A stretch of DNA of 64,000 bases, from positions 127,476-191,475 of the forward strand of contig VYZB01000535.1 in the NCBI GenBank assembly GCA_013397455.1, given 5' to 3'. Position 1 is the first letter of the stretch, and each line of letters begins with the position of its first letter. The position numbers were made by a program, and so were the translations under genes. Positions 23,237 to 35,588 of the stretch are shown in pieces. The notes under the pieces are model-generated. The model was not told the origin of the DNA and made no database searches. It saw nothing but the letters and a program-made list of their open reading frames with translations. Origin of the DNA: Crotophaga sulcirostris. Its lineage: Eukaryota > Chordata > Aves > Cuculiformes > Crotophagidae.

Positions 23237-24992
23237 GCGACGGTTACAGAGCCTGTGACAACAGTAACAACAACAGTGAATGCAGACCAGCCCTTATGTC
23301 AGTGGTAGATGGAACCATAGACTCATTTCATGTTTTCTCATCTTTATCTTGGGTGTCATAGTGCCATGGGCGTTATAGCCCATTACTAATGACAAATCCC
23401 CAGTCAGGGCGAGAGCAAGGCTCCATTTGGCACTCAGAGTAAAAACTGTGTCTGATTTTCCCTTCTTTCCTCTCCACGCTATGTGTATGTGCATGGGAAT
23501 TACTGCAGGTAGTCCCTGGTGACTTTACTCCCCCCATCAGCTAGGATGGTGCTGGGTCGTATTTTACAACATGCTGGATTTTGCTCCTGCCTCTTAATTT
23601 AGCACCCATGTGGCTGCTGTAGCTTTGCAACTGTATGAGTGCAGCAGTTCTCTGCCTTTCCTGCTTTGCAGAGCCAGACATTTTTTGGACCCTCGTGCAG
23701 TTAAACCCACTGACAAGCCCAGTCTTTCTCCATCACCTTTGCAGACATTCAAAGGGAGTTCAAGGACCCCCACATTCAAGGAGTGAGGATCTGAGTTCAA
23801 GCAGGTAAACAGGTGACACCTGCAACTACCATCATACTGTGAAAAATTCACCTACTTTCAAACCAGTGACAAGTGTCAGTCAGGTTTGGGGTGGATCACG
23901 TGGATCACACCTCTGCTGTGAGGAGGAATCTCCAAGAGATTCCTCTAAGTGGAGCAAGGGGAGGAAAACTGGCACTGCTGAAGGGACATGTTTTGGCCTC
24001 CTTGGATTCCTCCACCAGACCATCCGAAGATTCCTCCATCACCAACATCAAAGGATGTTCAGGGTCCCTCAGCAACTCAGCAGCTTCTCCCTGACCGTGT
24101 CGTGGGGGCTCTCTCTGTATCCCTGGTCTGCTATTGGCTAAAATTGAGTAGCTCAAATGAAATAACCAAGCCAGGGTTTACCAGGCTCTTCCTCTTCTGC
24201 CCTGGCCCAACTCTGAATTAACAGAACGTGGTTATCTGGGCAGTGCTAGGAGGGAAAAGGGAATGGCAGAGCCCTCTGCCACACGGAAGGGCAGTTCATC
24301 AGACAGAGAGTCTCTTACACTGCTCGTGGAGGAGCAGTCCTTGCCGAATATATTTTGGAATAAGTAGAACAATAATATAGCCATAATGGTTGCCCTAAGT
24401 GCAATGACTATAGGCTCGATAGATTTGTAATCTCTTTTAATAAATACATTAAATTATTTGAAATAATGCCCTATTTGCCAACAGCTTATTCCATAAATAT
24501 ATATGGAATATAAAATAGGAGAGATTCTCGAACATAATTAAAATTGTACAGGCAAGTAGGAGGGAGGGAATAGCGTTATCTTTTCAGCTGCAAACTATTT
24601 TACAGAAATATTTCTCACACACAAACCTTCTATTTACCTTTAGGGATGGTATAATTGCATATTGAAAGCAGTGCAGCTCTGAGGCAGTGGCGGCTGGTGC
24701 CCCCACCGTTGCAAGGGGAGCTCAGTGAAATCAGCTGGGACTCCCTTCTCACCAGGGCCAAGCACGGTCCTTGCTCCAGACACCCGAGCAGAGACAGCTC
24801 TGAATGTTACATTAACATCTTTACCTTGCAAAAATTTATTCCAGTGCCATCAAAAGAAGGAGCCTCTTTGTCCACCCTTCACCGTGGCAAGGTAATGGCA
24901 CAGAATGTAGGGGTGCTCAGCAGGGCTCAGGGTGCTCAGAAGGGGGTCTCTGGGTTAGCTGTTCACATTCGTCATCTTCAGATGTTCCAGTG
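23237..24992. other. Unique segment between copies 6 and 7
   Basis: Open frames of 60-132 codons occur on both strands in the GC-richer part (23.6-24.3 kb). None resembles a known protein. 24400-24560 is AT-rich and complex. No RNA gene or repeat recognised. Confidence 0.5.
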
Positions 24993-25163
24993 CTCTTCCC
25001 CCAGAGGGTGGTGGAGCACTGGAACAGCTCCCAGGGAAGCAGTCACAGCCTGACTATTTGGACAATGCCCTCAGACACACAGTGTGAATGTTGGGGTAGG
25101 AGCTGGACTCCATGGTCCTTGTAGGTCCCTTCCAGCTCAGGAAATTCTGTGATTCTATGATAT
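24993..25163 (+). mobile_element. CR1 LINE fragment, intermediate-age subfamily (copy 7)
   Basis: Plus-strand CR1. GAGGGTGGTGGAGCACTGGA starts the ORF2 end. It is followed by a 3' UTR of the GGACTCCATGGTCCTTGTAG type, then CCCTTCCAGCTCAGGAAATTC and a tail TCTGTGATTCTATGA. The subfamily differs from copies 1/4/6 but matches copies 10 and 19. Confidence 0.92.
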
Positions 25164-26979
25164 GAAGGTCGCAGCGTGGGGTTTTATCCTCTGTGCAGAC
25201 TGGTTATTACTATATGTGTTGTTGGAATGTCTTATAACATTACTTCAAAGGATTAAGTCTCCACTACAAAATCCATCAATAATGTAGTAGATTATTGACT
25301 AGATGTATTCCAACATCTAATGCATTGTGTTTGGAGCATTGGTGATTTATATGCAGGATAACACAACACAAGAATGCAATCAATGGTGTTTTAATATCTT
25401 ATATTGGATATTACGTCATCTCACCTAGAAAAGCCTATTTATTACAAGGACTTTTTACTGTGTCATAGAAAATTCATTTGAGAAACTGTCTCTTTGCACC
25501 ATAAACTCTTACATCAGAGAGTAATTTAGATCTCAGGTTAAAGGTCTCCACCAAAAAAATAAATAACTGTAAAGAACCGAATTTTCTGAACTCATGTGAT
25601 TTTGAGAGCCTTTCTGATTTATTTGCTCAGCTGTATTTTAAATGTGTTTATTGGGGTTGAGAGCAGTAGATGAGCTATATTTATAATGCTATATGTGGGC
25701 AACTCCCAGGTAATGCCCAGGTATGCCGTGGTACCAGGTAGACAAAGTTTACTTCAAGCAATAACTTATTAGCAATTAAGAACGCCTCTGCTCATCTGTA
25801 TCTTGTTTTTTTAGGCTTTTTGCTTAAAAAAGTAATTGAGGCAGGGTTATAAATTTTGTGTAACTAACTGAGGGGATGTTACTGAGAGCTTGTCTTCTGT
25901 AGAAAAAGATAATTCCCTTTCTAGGGTGAAGATCAGTGCCTCTACACCAAGCCCTCGAGTGCCTATTGACGCGCAAGGCATCACACTCAGCTCTGCAGTG
26001 CTGCCTGCAGAAGGTCCTTCCAAATGCACAGAAAGTGTCCACATGGGGAATCAGCACAAAGCAGCCGACACCCTGTAAACCCACACCACCTCTGTGCGCT
26101 GACTTCCATCTGGAAGCCTTTTCAGAATCAAACCGTGAGGTCAGAAGGGGGGTACAATGGCACAGGGTGGTGGGAACCAGTGTGTGTACGCTGTGCGTTA
26201 CCCGGGAGGGGAGAAGAAGCCAATGCCAATCTTTGCTGAAGAGGTCACTTACTGGGCTTTGTGTAGTCTCCTCTGGGTGAGGGAAAGACAGCAGTTTGTT
26301 CCAAAGCCAGGTGCTCTCTGAGGAGGCCAAGTTATGTTTTCAGCTGCTTTTCATGACTGTGTGGTGGCTTCAAGGCAATGTGATTCCTTCAGCCTTGTTG
26401 ACTTCTGAAAAAGGAAAACAAACAAGACAGTGAGTTCTGCCGTATCCCCTTCCATGGGGGACTTCGGCTCTCCCACTTGGCTTCACCCATCCCCTCTCCT
26501 CACCGGAGCACAAACCACCTGACACCAAACTGGTAAATTCCACATTTCCTTCTCTGCCCCAGAATCGTGACAAACAGGCTCTAAACGCATCAGGCAGTGG
26601 GTTAAACTCAAAGAAATCTAAAATATCCTACTACAACCTCATGGCAGCTCTGTGTGCCTACAAAAATGCAAGGTGTAGAGTAGATGCATCAGTGTGCAGA
26701 GGTAGGACATGTGCTCCCTCACCTCTGTACCTACACAGCACTTATTTACACAGTTATATGCACAAAATATGGTGTGTTATAATCTTTCATACCTTCAGTG
26801 GGTTTTGCATCTGGTCCATCTCGCCAACACGTTGGGTTGTGTTTCCTACACGCTGTACTTATGTAGATACCATGTCAGTATACATCCTGTCTTTGGAGGA
26901 GTGGCTGAATTAATTTATCAAAGCAGTGCTGATTTTTGCTGATAGCAAAAAAGACTTTCCCAGCTTTTACTCTGGATTC

Positions 26980-27012
26980 TTTTCTTTTTTTTTTTTTTGT
27001 TTGTTTGTTTGT
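26980..27012 (+). repeat. Poly-T followed by (GTTT)n
   Basis: A long T run is directly followed by GTTT units. On the minus strand this reads (AAAC)n then poly-A, which can mark an old retrotransposed end, but no body sequence was recognised beside it. Confidence 0.75.
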
Positions 27013-28280
27013 GAAGCATATAGTGCACATTTTGGGGAACTGTAAATGCATAATTCAAATCATGTAATTTTTCAGACCAAATATCACACCATAATTTGCT
27101 AGAAGATCCTGCAAAAACTAAACCCTGCTACTTACAGAATACAGGATGACTATGCTAATTAGAGAACTGCATAAAAACCCCTAAATGTCTACTGAAAATA
27201 ATTATTATATTTGCATGTGTTAAATTATAGTTTAAAAATAGTTGTGCTGGAGGGAGACAGAAATGAAATAATATTTAAACACTGAATTAAATAAAAAAAA
27301 CCCCTGCTTAATAACCAAAATAGTTACTCATCAGCCAAACCAAATTCTTTAACATTAATTCCAATACTCACTGCATTGGCTAGGAAGAATGTTTAAAACA
27401 CAGCAACTTCCTGACATTTCTTAAAGTCAGATTTAATGTGGTCAGGAGTTGTACAGAGTAAGAAAGATCAGATCTTCAGCCTGTGATCTTTACGGTCCAA
27501 AACTAAAAGAAAATAAAGAAAATCAAGTACAGAAAGGATCATGATCAGAAAATACAGAGTGCCTGGGCAGGGGCAAAGAATATTACTTTGAATCAATCAA
27601 AGTCAATCTTTGAACTCATACATATGAGAGACACTGGAGTATTAAAACAACAGAGGTACTCACATCAGCTTGGGAACTTCAGTATAATTTAGTCTGAAGT
27701 TATTCACAAACATTATCAATATTTCTGAGTTTACACTCGCACCTTTGACTGTTGACTTAAAGCATCTAGTCTGGTTCATGCTACTGGTAATGTTTACACT
27801 TTGGAATCTATTATGCATAGAAAAATTAGGGATTATCTTTGACCTGGGTCCCACATATTTTTATGCAAAACTAAATAATAGGGTTATTTATTCATTTAAT
27901 CAATTCCATATATTTGCCATAAGCAGTCCTGATTTCTTCTGAGGTCGCAATCAACATCGTACTTCTAGGAGGACAAATGGTTTGACTACTAACACGGATA
28001 TCCCAGCCAGCATTCAAACAATCCTGAGCCCTCTTTTCTCAGGTTAGGAGATATTATTAGTAGTATATAAACTACATATTAATATGGGTTAATAATGATA
28101 TGGAAACATCAAAAAGAAAGTCATTGGGGTGGTCCAGAGGTGTTTAACTCTTAAATAGGGAGGGATGTGTGTATTTGTTAGCAAGTAAAAAGGAGGAAAC
28201 ACAAAATGTCCTACACTAAAACATAAGAAACCCCCAGATTTCAGGTGATGAATGAAGCTGTGTGCAGGATCTTTTTCAGA

Positions 28281-28494
28281 CAGCTGTAGGCTCTCTCTGG
28301 CCATTGGACAAGAGCTCTATAAAAGGCAATTACCACTTTGTGGCTGCTGGGAGGGCAGAAGGAGCAGGACGCACGAGATCACCTTGTCTGCTGTTGGAGC
28401 TGATGACAATTGTCCCAACCTGAGTTGTGCCAGCAGCAGTACAGCTGCCTGAAGCCAAGCACTGCCTCAGTTTACACTACAGATGCTTGCTTAG
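28281..28494 (+). promoter_or_regulatory. Candidate TATA/CCAAT promoter with first exon
   Basis: In order: a CAGCTG E-box (28281), CCATTGG (an inverted CCAAT box, 28301-28307), and TATAAAAGG (28318-28326). A start about 25-30 bp downstream would begin a GC-richer stretch ending at a good splice donor, CTTAG|GTAAAA, with the intron starting at 28495. Two short ATG frames cross it (66 and 61 codons), neither recognised. If real, it most likely starts a non-coding RNA or a 5' untranslated exon. Spacing is canonical, but transcription is not shown. Confidence 0.3.
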
Positions 28495-30209
28495 GTAAAA
28501 TTCTGCTTTTCCATACACTTCTCTGCTTTTCCAAACGCACATTTTCCCAAGCCCCACCCTACCACCACATTAACAGATCTGTTTATTTCCTATGATATCT
28601 GCTTCAGAAGAACATCATCCATAGCTTTAAAAATTAATGATTGCTAATGACCTGCAGCCCAAGAATCAGAAGCTTAGAGAACTTCATGAATATCTTGGGA
28701 TAATGAATTAATTCTCCTTTTCACAGCCTGTTTAGCATTGCTGGCAAAAGAGAAATGGAAAAGCAAAGAATGTAAAATATATTTATCCACTTAAATCTGT
28801 TACTGATTAGCTTTTAGGAAAATGAAAGGACACTATTTCCTTTTAGAAGAATAAAAGTAGATTTGGTCTGAAAACAAGAGATATTCCTTCTAATGAGGGA
28901 TAGTTGATCAGTAAAACCCAGAAGTCAGTGCATTTAAACATGTGAATGCCACACTAGGAAAATAATTTTATTTCATCCAAGCAATGTGGAACGAACCCTA
29001 ACCAACATATTTTACTGAACTTGCAAGTCATGCTGGTATCAACATCTTAATAAAAAGAGCAGCAATTTTATTATTAGCAGATGCCTGGATGCTGGTAGGG
29101 GAAAAAGCATCACCTCCAAGTGTGGGGAGGAAAACTAACACAACAGACACCTACCACAAGCAACAGGGATCATCAGCATTTAACGACTGGAGTAACCATA
29201 CCCCCCTTCAGCTGATGGAGGATGTATGGAAGCAGATGGAGTAAAACGCTAACAAATACTACGGACCAAATGTAATCAGAGATGTGAAAGCTCATCAGGA
29301 TTGTGCCACGGTCAGACTAATTGCCAGCGTTCCTGGAAGTTTTAACAAGCATGTTTCCTCCCTCTACCCCTTCTCTCTTTTGACGAGCGGATCTATTTTA
29401 TTTATTTATTTAGGTTTTAACACCTCCTCTTGTGATTTAGAGGCAAGAGGGATTAGTTTCAGCACCAGCACAATGCCTCGTGCAACACTCCTACAGCTGA
29501 ACATCTGCTTGACAGAAGGCTGATGGAAGCTACATGCCAGTTTGGGGACTCTTTCTCATAGTTTGTGTGGCAGAAGTATTTAAAGTATTTATGGACTCAT
29601 GGGACACCCCACAGAACAGGGTGAAGATGCATAAGCTGTCTGTACAGGGGCTGCAGCAGTGTTGGTGCAGCCTGGTGAGAACAGCCAAAGGCTCGTGCCA
29701 AGCTGGGATGCTGACCTGGCCTCAGGACAGCTTACAGCCTTCAGGTGATGCTGCTGGCTGTGCTCACTGCAGAAGGCATGCACAGGGGTCAGACAGGTGT
29801 CTTGTAAAGATATAAAAAAAGTTCTTCAAAATTTGTGCCTGAAATTTAATGCCGAGATGGTCTGAAAGAAATAGAACATCTGGAGGAGGAAAACGTTGCT
29901 CCTCCAGGGAGAGAGGCTGCAATCTGCGATGTGTGGAGGAAGAGGAGCGTGCGGGAAAAAGGGAGAAGCTAAGAACAAAAAGGGTGTGAGAAGCTAAAGC
30001 CTTTGGCCATAAGGAGAGCAGCATTGCTGCAGGAGGTTCTCAAGAGGCAACTGGGTCGCAGTGTGGTGGGAGGGTGCCCTGTGAAGCAGCTCAATGACAG
30101 TCAGCAGCTGCAGCCTGCAGGTGGGATGTCCTCAGCAGGGTGGTTAGAGGTCGCGTTCCCCCACCTCTCAGGGAAGGCAATTGAGGTTTCATGGTGAAAT
30201 GCAGACTTT

Positions 30210-30272
30210 ATAGGTTGGACTTGATGATCTTGGAGGTCTCTTCCAACCTGTTTATACTGTGAAACTGTGTGA
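30210..30272 (+). mobile_element. CR1 LINE 3'-end stub, older (copy 8)
   Basis: Plus-strand CR1 tail: TAGGTTGGACTTGATGATCT, then GGAGGTCTCTTCCAACCTG and a decayed tail (ATACTGTGAAACTGTG). The left boundary is unclear, and the GC-rich DNA before it (30000-30200) may include more diverged CR1. Confidence 0.75.
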
Positions 30273-30591
30273 AACTTTTGGCACATTATGTGCAAGGGTT
30301 CTGGTACTTAATCTCCCTCTGAAACAGGTAAAAAAATTAAAGCTGATCCATATTTTTTTCCAATAAGTTGCAGGTGGATACTGATTCCCAGGTGCAGGAG
30401 GAACTCCCCTGAGATCTGCAGGAGAGTCACAGGCTATTGAGGAGCACAACAAATCCTGGCAGAAAAGCTACAGGAGCTGATGGAACAGCACAGAGGGGAA
30501 GGGAGGGATGAACTCTGCTCCTTGTCACAGGTCCTCTGTGGCTACTCCAAAAAAAGGACCAAGAGCAGGTGCAAGATAAGGTACCAGTGAG

Positions 30592-30962
30592 AAGGAGCTG
30601 GGTTTGTTCAGCCTTGAGAGAAAGCTGAGGGGAGAACTTCTTACCATGTACCAGTACCTAAAGGGTGCCTGCCAAGAGGATGGAGACTCCCTTTTTACAA
30701 GGAGTCACATGGAAAAGACAAGGGGTAATGGGTATAAGTTGCTCCTGGAAAGATTCTGATTGGATTCCAGAAGAAAAATTTTCCCCATGAGAGCAGTGAA
30801 ACATTGGAATAATCTCCCTAGGGAAGTGGTGGATTCCTCTACACTGGACAATTTTAAGGCTCAGCTTGACAGGGTGCCAGGCCATCTCATTTAAACTATA
30901 GATCACCTAAAAGGTTGGACCAGATGATCCTAGAGGTCCCTTCCAACCTGGCATTCTATGAA
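30592..30962 (+). mobile_element. CR1 LINE fragment with recognisable ORF2 end, older (copy 9)
   Basis: Plus-strand copy of about 370 bp. Its translation keeps the CR1 reverse-transcriptase C-terminus: [16 protein letters not shown], then a YQYLKG-type block, [14 protein letters not shown], an in-frame stop, then [20 protein letters not shown]. It ends with GGACCAGATGATCCTAGAGG and CATTCTATGAA. The stop shows it is dead. It lies about 320 bp downstream of copy 8 in the same orientation. Confidence 0.93.
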
Positions 30963-32707
30963 CAAGATTTTTTTAAAAAAATACCCAGGAATCTTCAGGC
31001 TGATGTGATTTTGTGCTTTTTTTCTGGTCTTATTATTATTGTTTCTGTCTCATTTGAGGTTCCTCTCCAGTGTTTATTATTAATTCAAATTCTCACTATT
31101 AAAGGGAAGATATTATCCATATGGCTGACGTGCTGCTCAGTATGTTCCTAAGTTCTCCAACGTTTTGATTAACACTGACAGAAACCCCTTTGAAAACATA
31201 TGGCCCTATATACATTCTGTCATTTCTAATAATAGGGGACATTCTTCAGTACATTTTCTTAAGAAGATGAATTCGGTCATATTTTAGAAACATGCTAATA
31301 CTTTATTAATTAGTCCTTTGAGGTCAGGGGGGGGAAGAAAAGACTGAATGAAAATAAACTTTTTCTTGAGCAGACACCATGAGCACTGTAGACAATTTGT
31401 GCCACAGAAAAACGTGATATCTATGAGTAATGGTCTCTATATACAGCCAGATTTCTTAAACCAATTAGCTTCTGGCATATTCCTGAAGATATTCATGCTC
31501 TATTTGATATGCCAGACCCTTAAAGCTTTAGCATGAAGGCTGATTTTGATGCTCATTTCACTGATTAGGTCAGTATTCTGTTTCTGGTGTTGAATGTCTA
31601 TATTTATACCAATTGTTTCCCTTTTCTAACACCTTTGGGATATCACAGGATCTCAGCACTCAGACAGGCAGGCCTGACACTAAACCTAGCAGAGATACTG
31701 CTGACTTAAATTCACTTTGGCTGGTGCAGGAACATGGCATATTTATATGTCAGAATTTGTCCCCAGACACTGTTTCCACCATGTCTGCTCTGCTGGGATT
31801 CCCATCCATTCCTTTCACCGTGACAGTGGAAATTCCCATCTCCGTGGTCTCTTTTAACCATATTTTTTCTCCAACATCTGCTTGTACCACCCATCCTGAG
31901 ACTCCCTATTTGTCTGAGAGAGAAGCTGCCCAGCCACATATTGTTTAACTTGATACTTCAGGATGTGACATGCAAGAGTAAGTCAGTTAATCTACTTCAC
32001 AACTATGCAGCATGATAACACAAATATATCTTTTACGATGAGATATCAATATTGTACTTTATAGACCTGAATACTTTCACACAGCTCATGCATGTTCAAA
32101 ATATACTTACTTCAGTTCTTTCCCCTCAAAGGTTCTTAATGCTGATAAATAATGATGCCAAAATTGAAAAATTGCTATAATAAGAAAATATTGCTATTAT
32201 AATGATTTCAGCTAGTACCTTACTTTCATTTCCTACTTTCTCCCTTTCTTCCCTATTCCACTCAATACAAAAAGGACTAGATTTTTCCCCCCCTTTTCTT
32301 CTCTATCTCCTCCCCCTCTGTTTGCTCCTGTTTTTTTTTTTTTTTTCCCTTGGGAAAAGTCCCTGTCTGGGCTACATCAGTGAAGCATTTCTGGGCAAAA
32401 AGCCATCAGTCCTTATGAAACTCCATCTCTGACTGTTACTGCCGATAGGTTTGTCTGAGCCCATCAAACCTCTCCTTCTCTAGACTTCTCTCAAAGCAAA
32501 TACCTAGCAAAATTCATAGCAGGGAGGTAGGTAGGAGCAGCCTGGTGTGTCTGAAAGACCTTTGGAAGCTGTAGGAAGAGATTATCAACACTCCTTAAGG
32601 ACTCCTTTGCACTCCTAAGAAAACCTTACCTGTGCCACAGAGAACAGCTCCCTTCACATCTTGTTTTGTGAAGGACCACTCAAAAAAAATGAAATAATAC
32701 CATATAA

Positions 32708-32736
32708 ATATCCAATATAATATCCAATATAATATC
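32708..32736 (+). repeat. 12-bp tandem repeat, 2.4 copies
   Basis: Unit ATATCCAATATA repeated twice plus ATATC without mismatch. It is a short AT-rich minisatellite-like array. Confidence 0.8.
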
Positions 32737-33110
32737 ATATAAACCTTACATAATGTCCATTCCAGGTGTAAAGCACATTTATTTTACCTACTGTAACATG
32801 CACGTGAACAGCACTTATATAAATATTGATATCCAACCCCACATCTTCTAGAGAATGACACATCATCTTGCATATACAATATCCTTCTTAGGACCTAATG
32901 GGAGAAAGTATGAAACACCTCTAAAGGAGGTTTGTGATGTCATTCAGAGCTCATCTACAATAAAAAGGAAGGTAAGATCATAGGGAAAGTAGTGCAGGAA
33001 CTGGAGTAGGTTGGAAGCCTCCACCATTGATGGAAAATCAAAACAATTAAAAAAACCCACATCAATCAAAAGCATATTTATGGTTTTGCTGCCAAAATTC
33101 GATTGCTATT

Positions 33111-33150
33111 TCTAATTCTAACTCTAATTCTACTAGAATTCTCTAATTCG
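33111..33150 (+). repeat. TCTAAY hexamer array
   Basis: Successive TCTAAT, TCTAAC and TCTAAT units, an interruption at TCTACTAGAAT, then TCTAAT again. It is not the vertebrate telomere repeat. Short, imperfect simple repeat. Confidence 0.7.
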
Positions 33151-34178
33151 CTTTCAATGAGTTTTCACTTTCTGTCAATTCAGATAAAAGATGATCTTTT
33201 CCACTTTGCCTTACACTGTACCTGTGTTTTTAGAGCTGCCCATCCTCCCTGCCTTACTTATTCAGAAACTGAGAGACATGAAGTGCCTTCAGACAGTGCA
33301 GCAGCCTTGCAGATAACTACTTACTACTAATAAAACCGTGCCTGTGCGATGCTGTTTATCTCATGATACTCCTTAAATTACAATACTGTTATTTCACTTT
33401 TTTTTCCCCCCTTCAGTTCTACATTATTTAAACTACTGCACATGATACTGAAAACTTGGAGGCTGTTATCAGTTTAGGAAAAGGGTATTAAATGGAAAAG
33501 ATTAAGCTTTTGGCCTGAATCCAGCAAGCACTTAAATGCATGAGTAACTTTACTCCCATGAGTAGTGTCTTTGAAGCCAATGGGACCAGCCATGCATGGA
33601 AGAGCACACGTTTGTACAGACATTGGGGAGAACAGGCTCTGCTGTGAGAGGTCCAGGTTAAAACTTTGGGCCTGAGTTTAGCTCTGTGTGTGTGCTCAAA
33701 CTCATCAGACATTAACGTGCTATACATGCTCTCTACACTTTTACCAAATACCAGAGCTTTATTGCTACGTTATTGTTTTTTTGCTCTCTAAAATAGGCAG
33801 CTGTTCTTCATTCTTTTCTTACCTATATGCCAGGTATAAAAAGGGTCAGGTTTCAGTTTTTCAGAGAAAATACAACAAATCAATATTTTAAACCTACAGA
33901 ACACATCATTTACTATAAAGCAATGAGCTTGGAAACTCCTAACCAGGTTCTCTTCAGACTGTCAGTAGGAGATAAGCAAAAAAACCCCACTGATAGACCA
34001 TAACAACTTCCATTCCACCCCCAAAAAGTCAATTTTTTTTCCATCTGCATCTTTCCTATCCCAGTGTCAGCTACTGTTCTCCACCATTTCCATCTTATGT
34101 AAAAGCTCTGCATAAACTGAATTTATGTTTAAACCTTTTGATTTAAGGTTTATGCCAGTCACCAGCACCACTGAGGGT

Positions 34179-34450
34179 CATAAAACCACAGAATGTGCTG
34201 AGTTGGAAGGGACCCACAAGGACCATCCAGTCCAACTCCTGTCCCTGCACAGGACACCCCAACATTCACACCGTGGGGCTGAGGGCGTTGGCCAAACCCT
34301 TCTGGAATATTGTCAGGCTGTGACTGCTGCCCTGGGAGCTGTTCCAGTGCTCCACCACCCTCTGGGGGAAGAACCTTCTCCTGATGTCCAGCCTAACCCT
34401 CCCCTGGCCCATCTTCCTGCCATTCCCTCAGGTCCTGTCCTTGGTCACCA
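34179..34450 (-). mobile_element. CR1 LINE fragment, intermediate-age subfamily (copy 10)
   Basis: Minus-strand CR1 starting with ACCACAGAATGTGCTGAGTT and GGAAGGGACCCACAAGGACC, then the ORF2 end up to TTGGTCACCA. It shares the 3' UTR type of copies 7 and 19 (CCAACTCCTGTCCCTGCAC), so it belongs to a different source lineage from copies 1, 4, 6, 12 and 13. Confidence 0.93.
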
Positions 34451-34939
34451 GGTACTTGTCCTATTGTTGTCCTACGAAAGACACTAAAATTAACCTTCAT
34501 TTTGCCTCAAATAAGGCAAAACAACTTGTAAAAGATTTTTAAATAGAAAATGTCTACAACTGCTTAATTAGGAAGCACCAAAACCTTCACTTTGGCATTT
34601 TTAAACAAATAAAACATTGCAGCATTACAGAATCTAAATATTTGAATTTTTTTGTTGTTAAAACATAATGATAAAAGATGTCTTAGTGCTCTGTAAAAAC
34701 AGGGGCTCAGCAGCCCCTTACACGTCTGTTCTCATCTACCCAGAAGATGCATCCCTGCAGGGGTGAAAACACACAGGAGCACAAAAGATGTAACCCTAAG
34801 AAAGAAATTACCTTACAAAGGAACACGGGACCATGAGATACTTGAATTCAAACTCCTAAGCCCTGGTCTAATTCAATAGTGTGCTGTTGACAGAACCACT
34901 CTGCTGGTAGCAATGATGGAAGAGGCCAACACAGAAACG

Positions 34940-34990
34940 AGCAGAATCATTAAGGTTGGAAAAGACCTCTGAGATCATCCAGTCCAGCTG
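34940..34990 (-). mobile_element. CR1 LINE 3'-end stub, older (copy 11)
   Basis: Minus-strand tail CAGAATCATTAAGGTTGGAA, then AAGACCTCTGAGATCATCCA, matching the older 3' UTR also seen in copies 15 and 18. Sequence to the right (to about 35100) may be further diverged CR1, but I cannot align it with confidence. Confidence 0.85.
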
Positions 34991-35441
34991 GGATCAGGCT
35001 GGCCCTACCTGATGGGGGCTTCAGGAGAACGTTCCCCATGACCTTCTGCAAACGATGCAACATCCACAGCCTGTGCCATGGGGGCTGTGCCAAACTAAAC
35101 ACAATTATGAAAAGCTAAATGTGATAAATTGACCCTATCACACTGCGGCCCTCTCACAAAATACAGCTGTACTGCAGGATTTGGGGTATTTTAATAATTT
35201 ATTTACTTCCTACATGGAAACCTATTACTTGTTCATCCACGCCCAGCCAGCACAGACCACTGAATGGACTTTCCTATACAATATATATTTGTGAGATGGA
35301 GTCTTCTTACACCTAGCTGGCAGATTCAGGAGAAAAAAGTCAACGTGCCTGCACAACTTATTTCTAAGTTTGATGAAGCTCCCTGCTACAGATCACAGTG
35401 GCTAATTTGCCAGATATTTGTTTCCTAGCTATTATTGCCGG

Positions 35442-35477
35442 CTGAATATTTTAAATCCATTGTAATTCAATATTCAG
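35442..35477. repeat. Inverted repeat CTGAATATT / AATATTCAG
   Basis: Nine-base perfect arms at 35442-35450 and 35469-35477 around an 18-base AT-rich loop. It is 94 bp before the 18-bp palindrome. Confidence 0.6.
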
Positions 35478-35570
35478 GCCAAGTCTAAAATAAACCTTTT
35501 ATTTTTTTTTTCTTTCCTTTTGATTATTTTCGTTAAAGATATTTCTGTCTTCAATCTTCCTTTTCAATCT

Positions 35571-35588
35571 TGGCCTTTTAAAAGGCCA
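35571..35588. repeat. 18-bp perfect palindrome
   Basis: TGGCCTTTTAAAAGGCCA reads the same on both strands with no spacer. Symmetry of this length is unexpected by chance in a window this size. It could be a dimeric protein site or a relic of a terminal inverted repeat; no transposon body was seen around it. Confidence 0.75.

Larger units (their letters stand above)
25164..30209. other. Unique segment with a possible promoter
   Basis: AT-rich DNA with moderate-GC patches at 25.8-26.6 and 29.3-29.8 kb, where chance frames of up to 168 codons occur. A poly-T/(GTTT) tract is at 26980-27012. The candidate promoter/first exon at 28281-28494 is listed separately. No CR1 piece was found in these 5 kb. 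Confidence 0.5.
30963..34178. other. Unique AT-rich segment
   Basis: Contains pyrimidine-rich DNA and a T16 run (about 32285-32346), a 12-bp tandem repeat (32708-32736) and a TCTAAY hexamer array (33111-33150). Open frames up to 111 codons (31613-31948) are unrecognised. No RNA gene seen. Confidence 0.5.

Noticed and set aside
25824..26330. 168-codon minus-strand frame
   Set aside because: No recognisable domain, and several other frames in the same interval are open on both strands.
30210..30962. CR1 copies 8 and 9 as a single interrupted element
   Set aside because: Both end with their own 3' UTR and tail in the same orientation, so they are two insertions.
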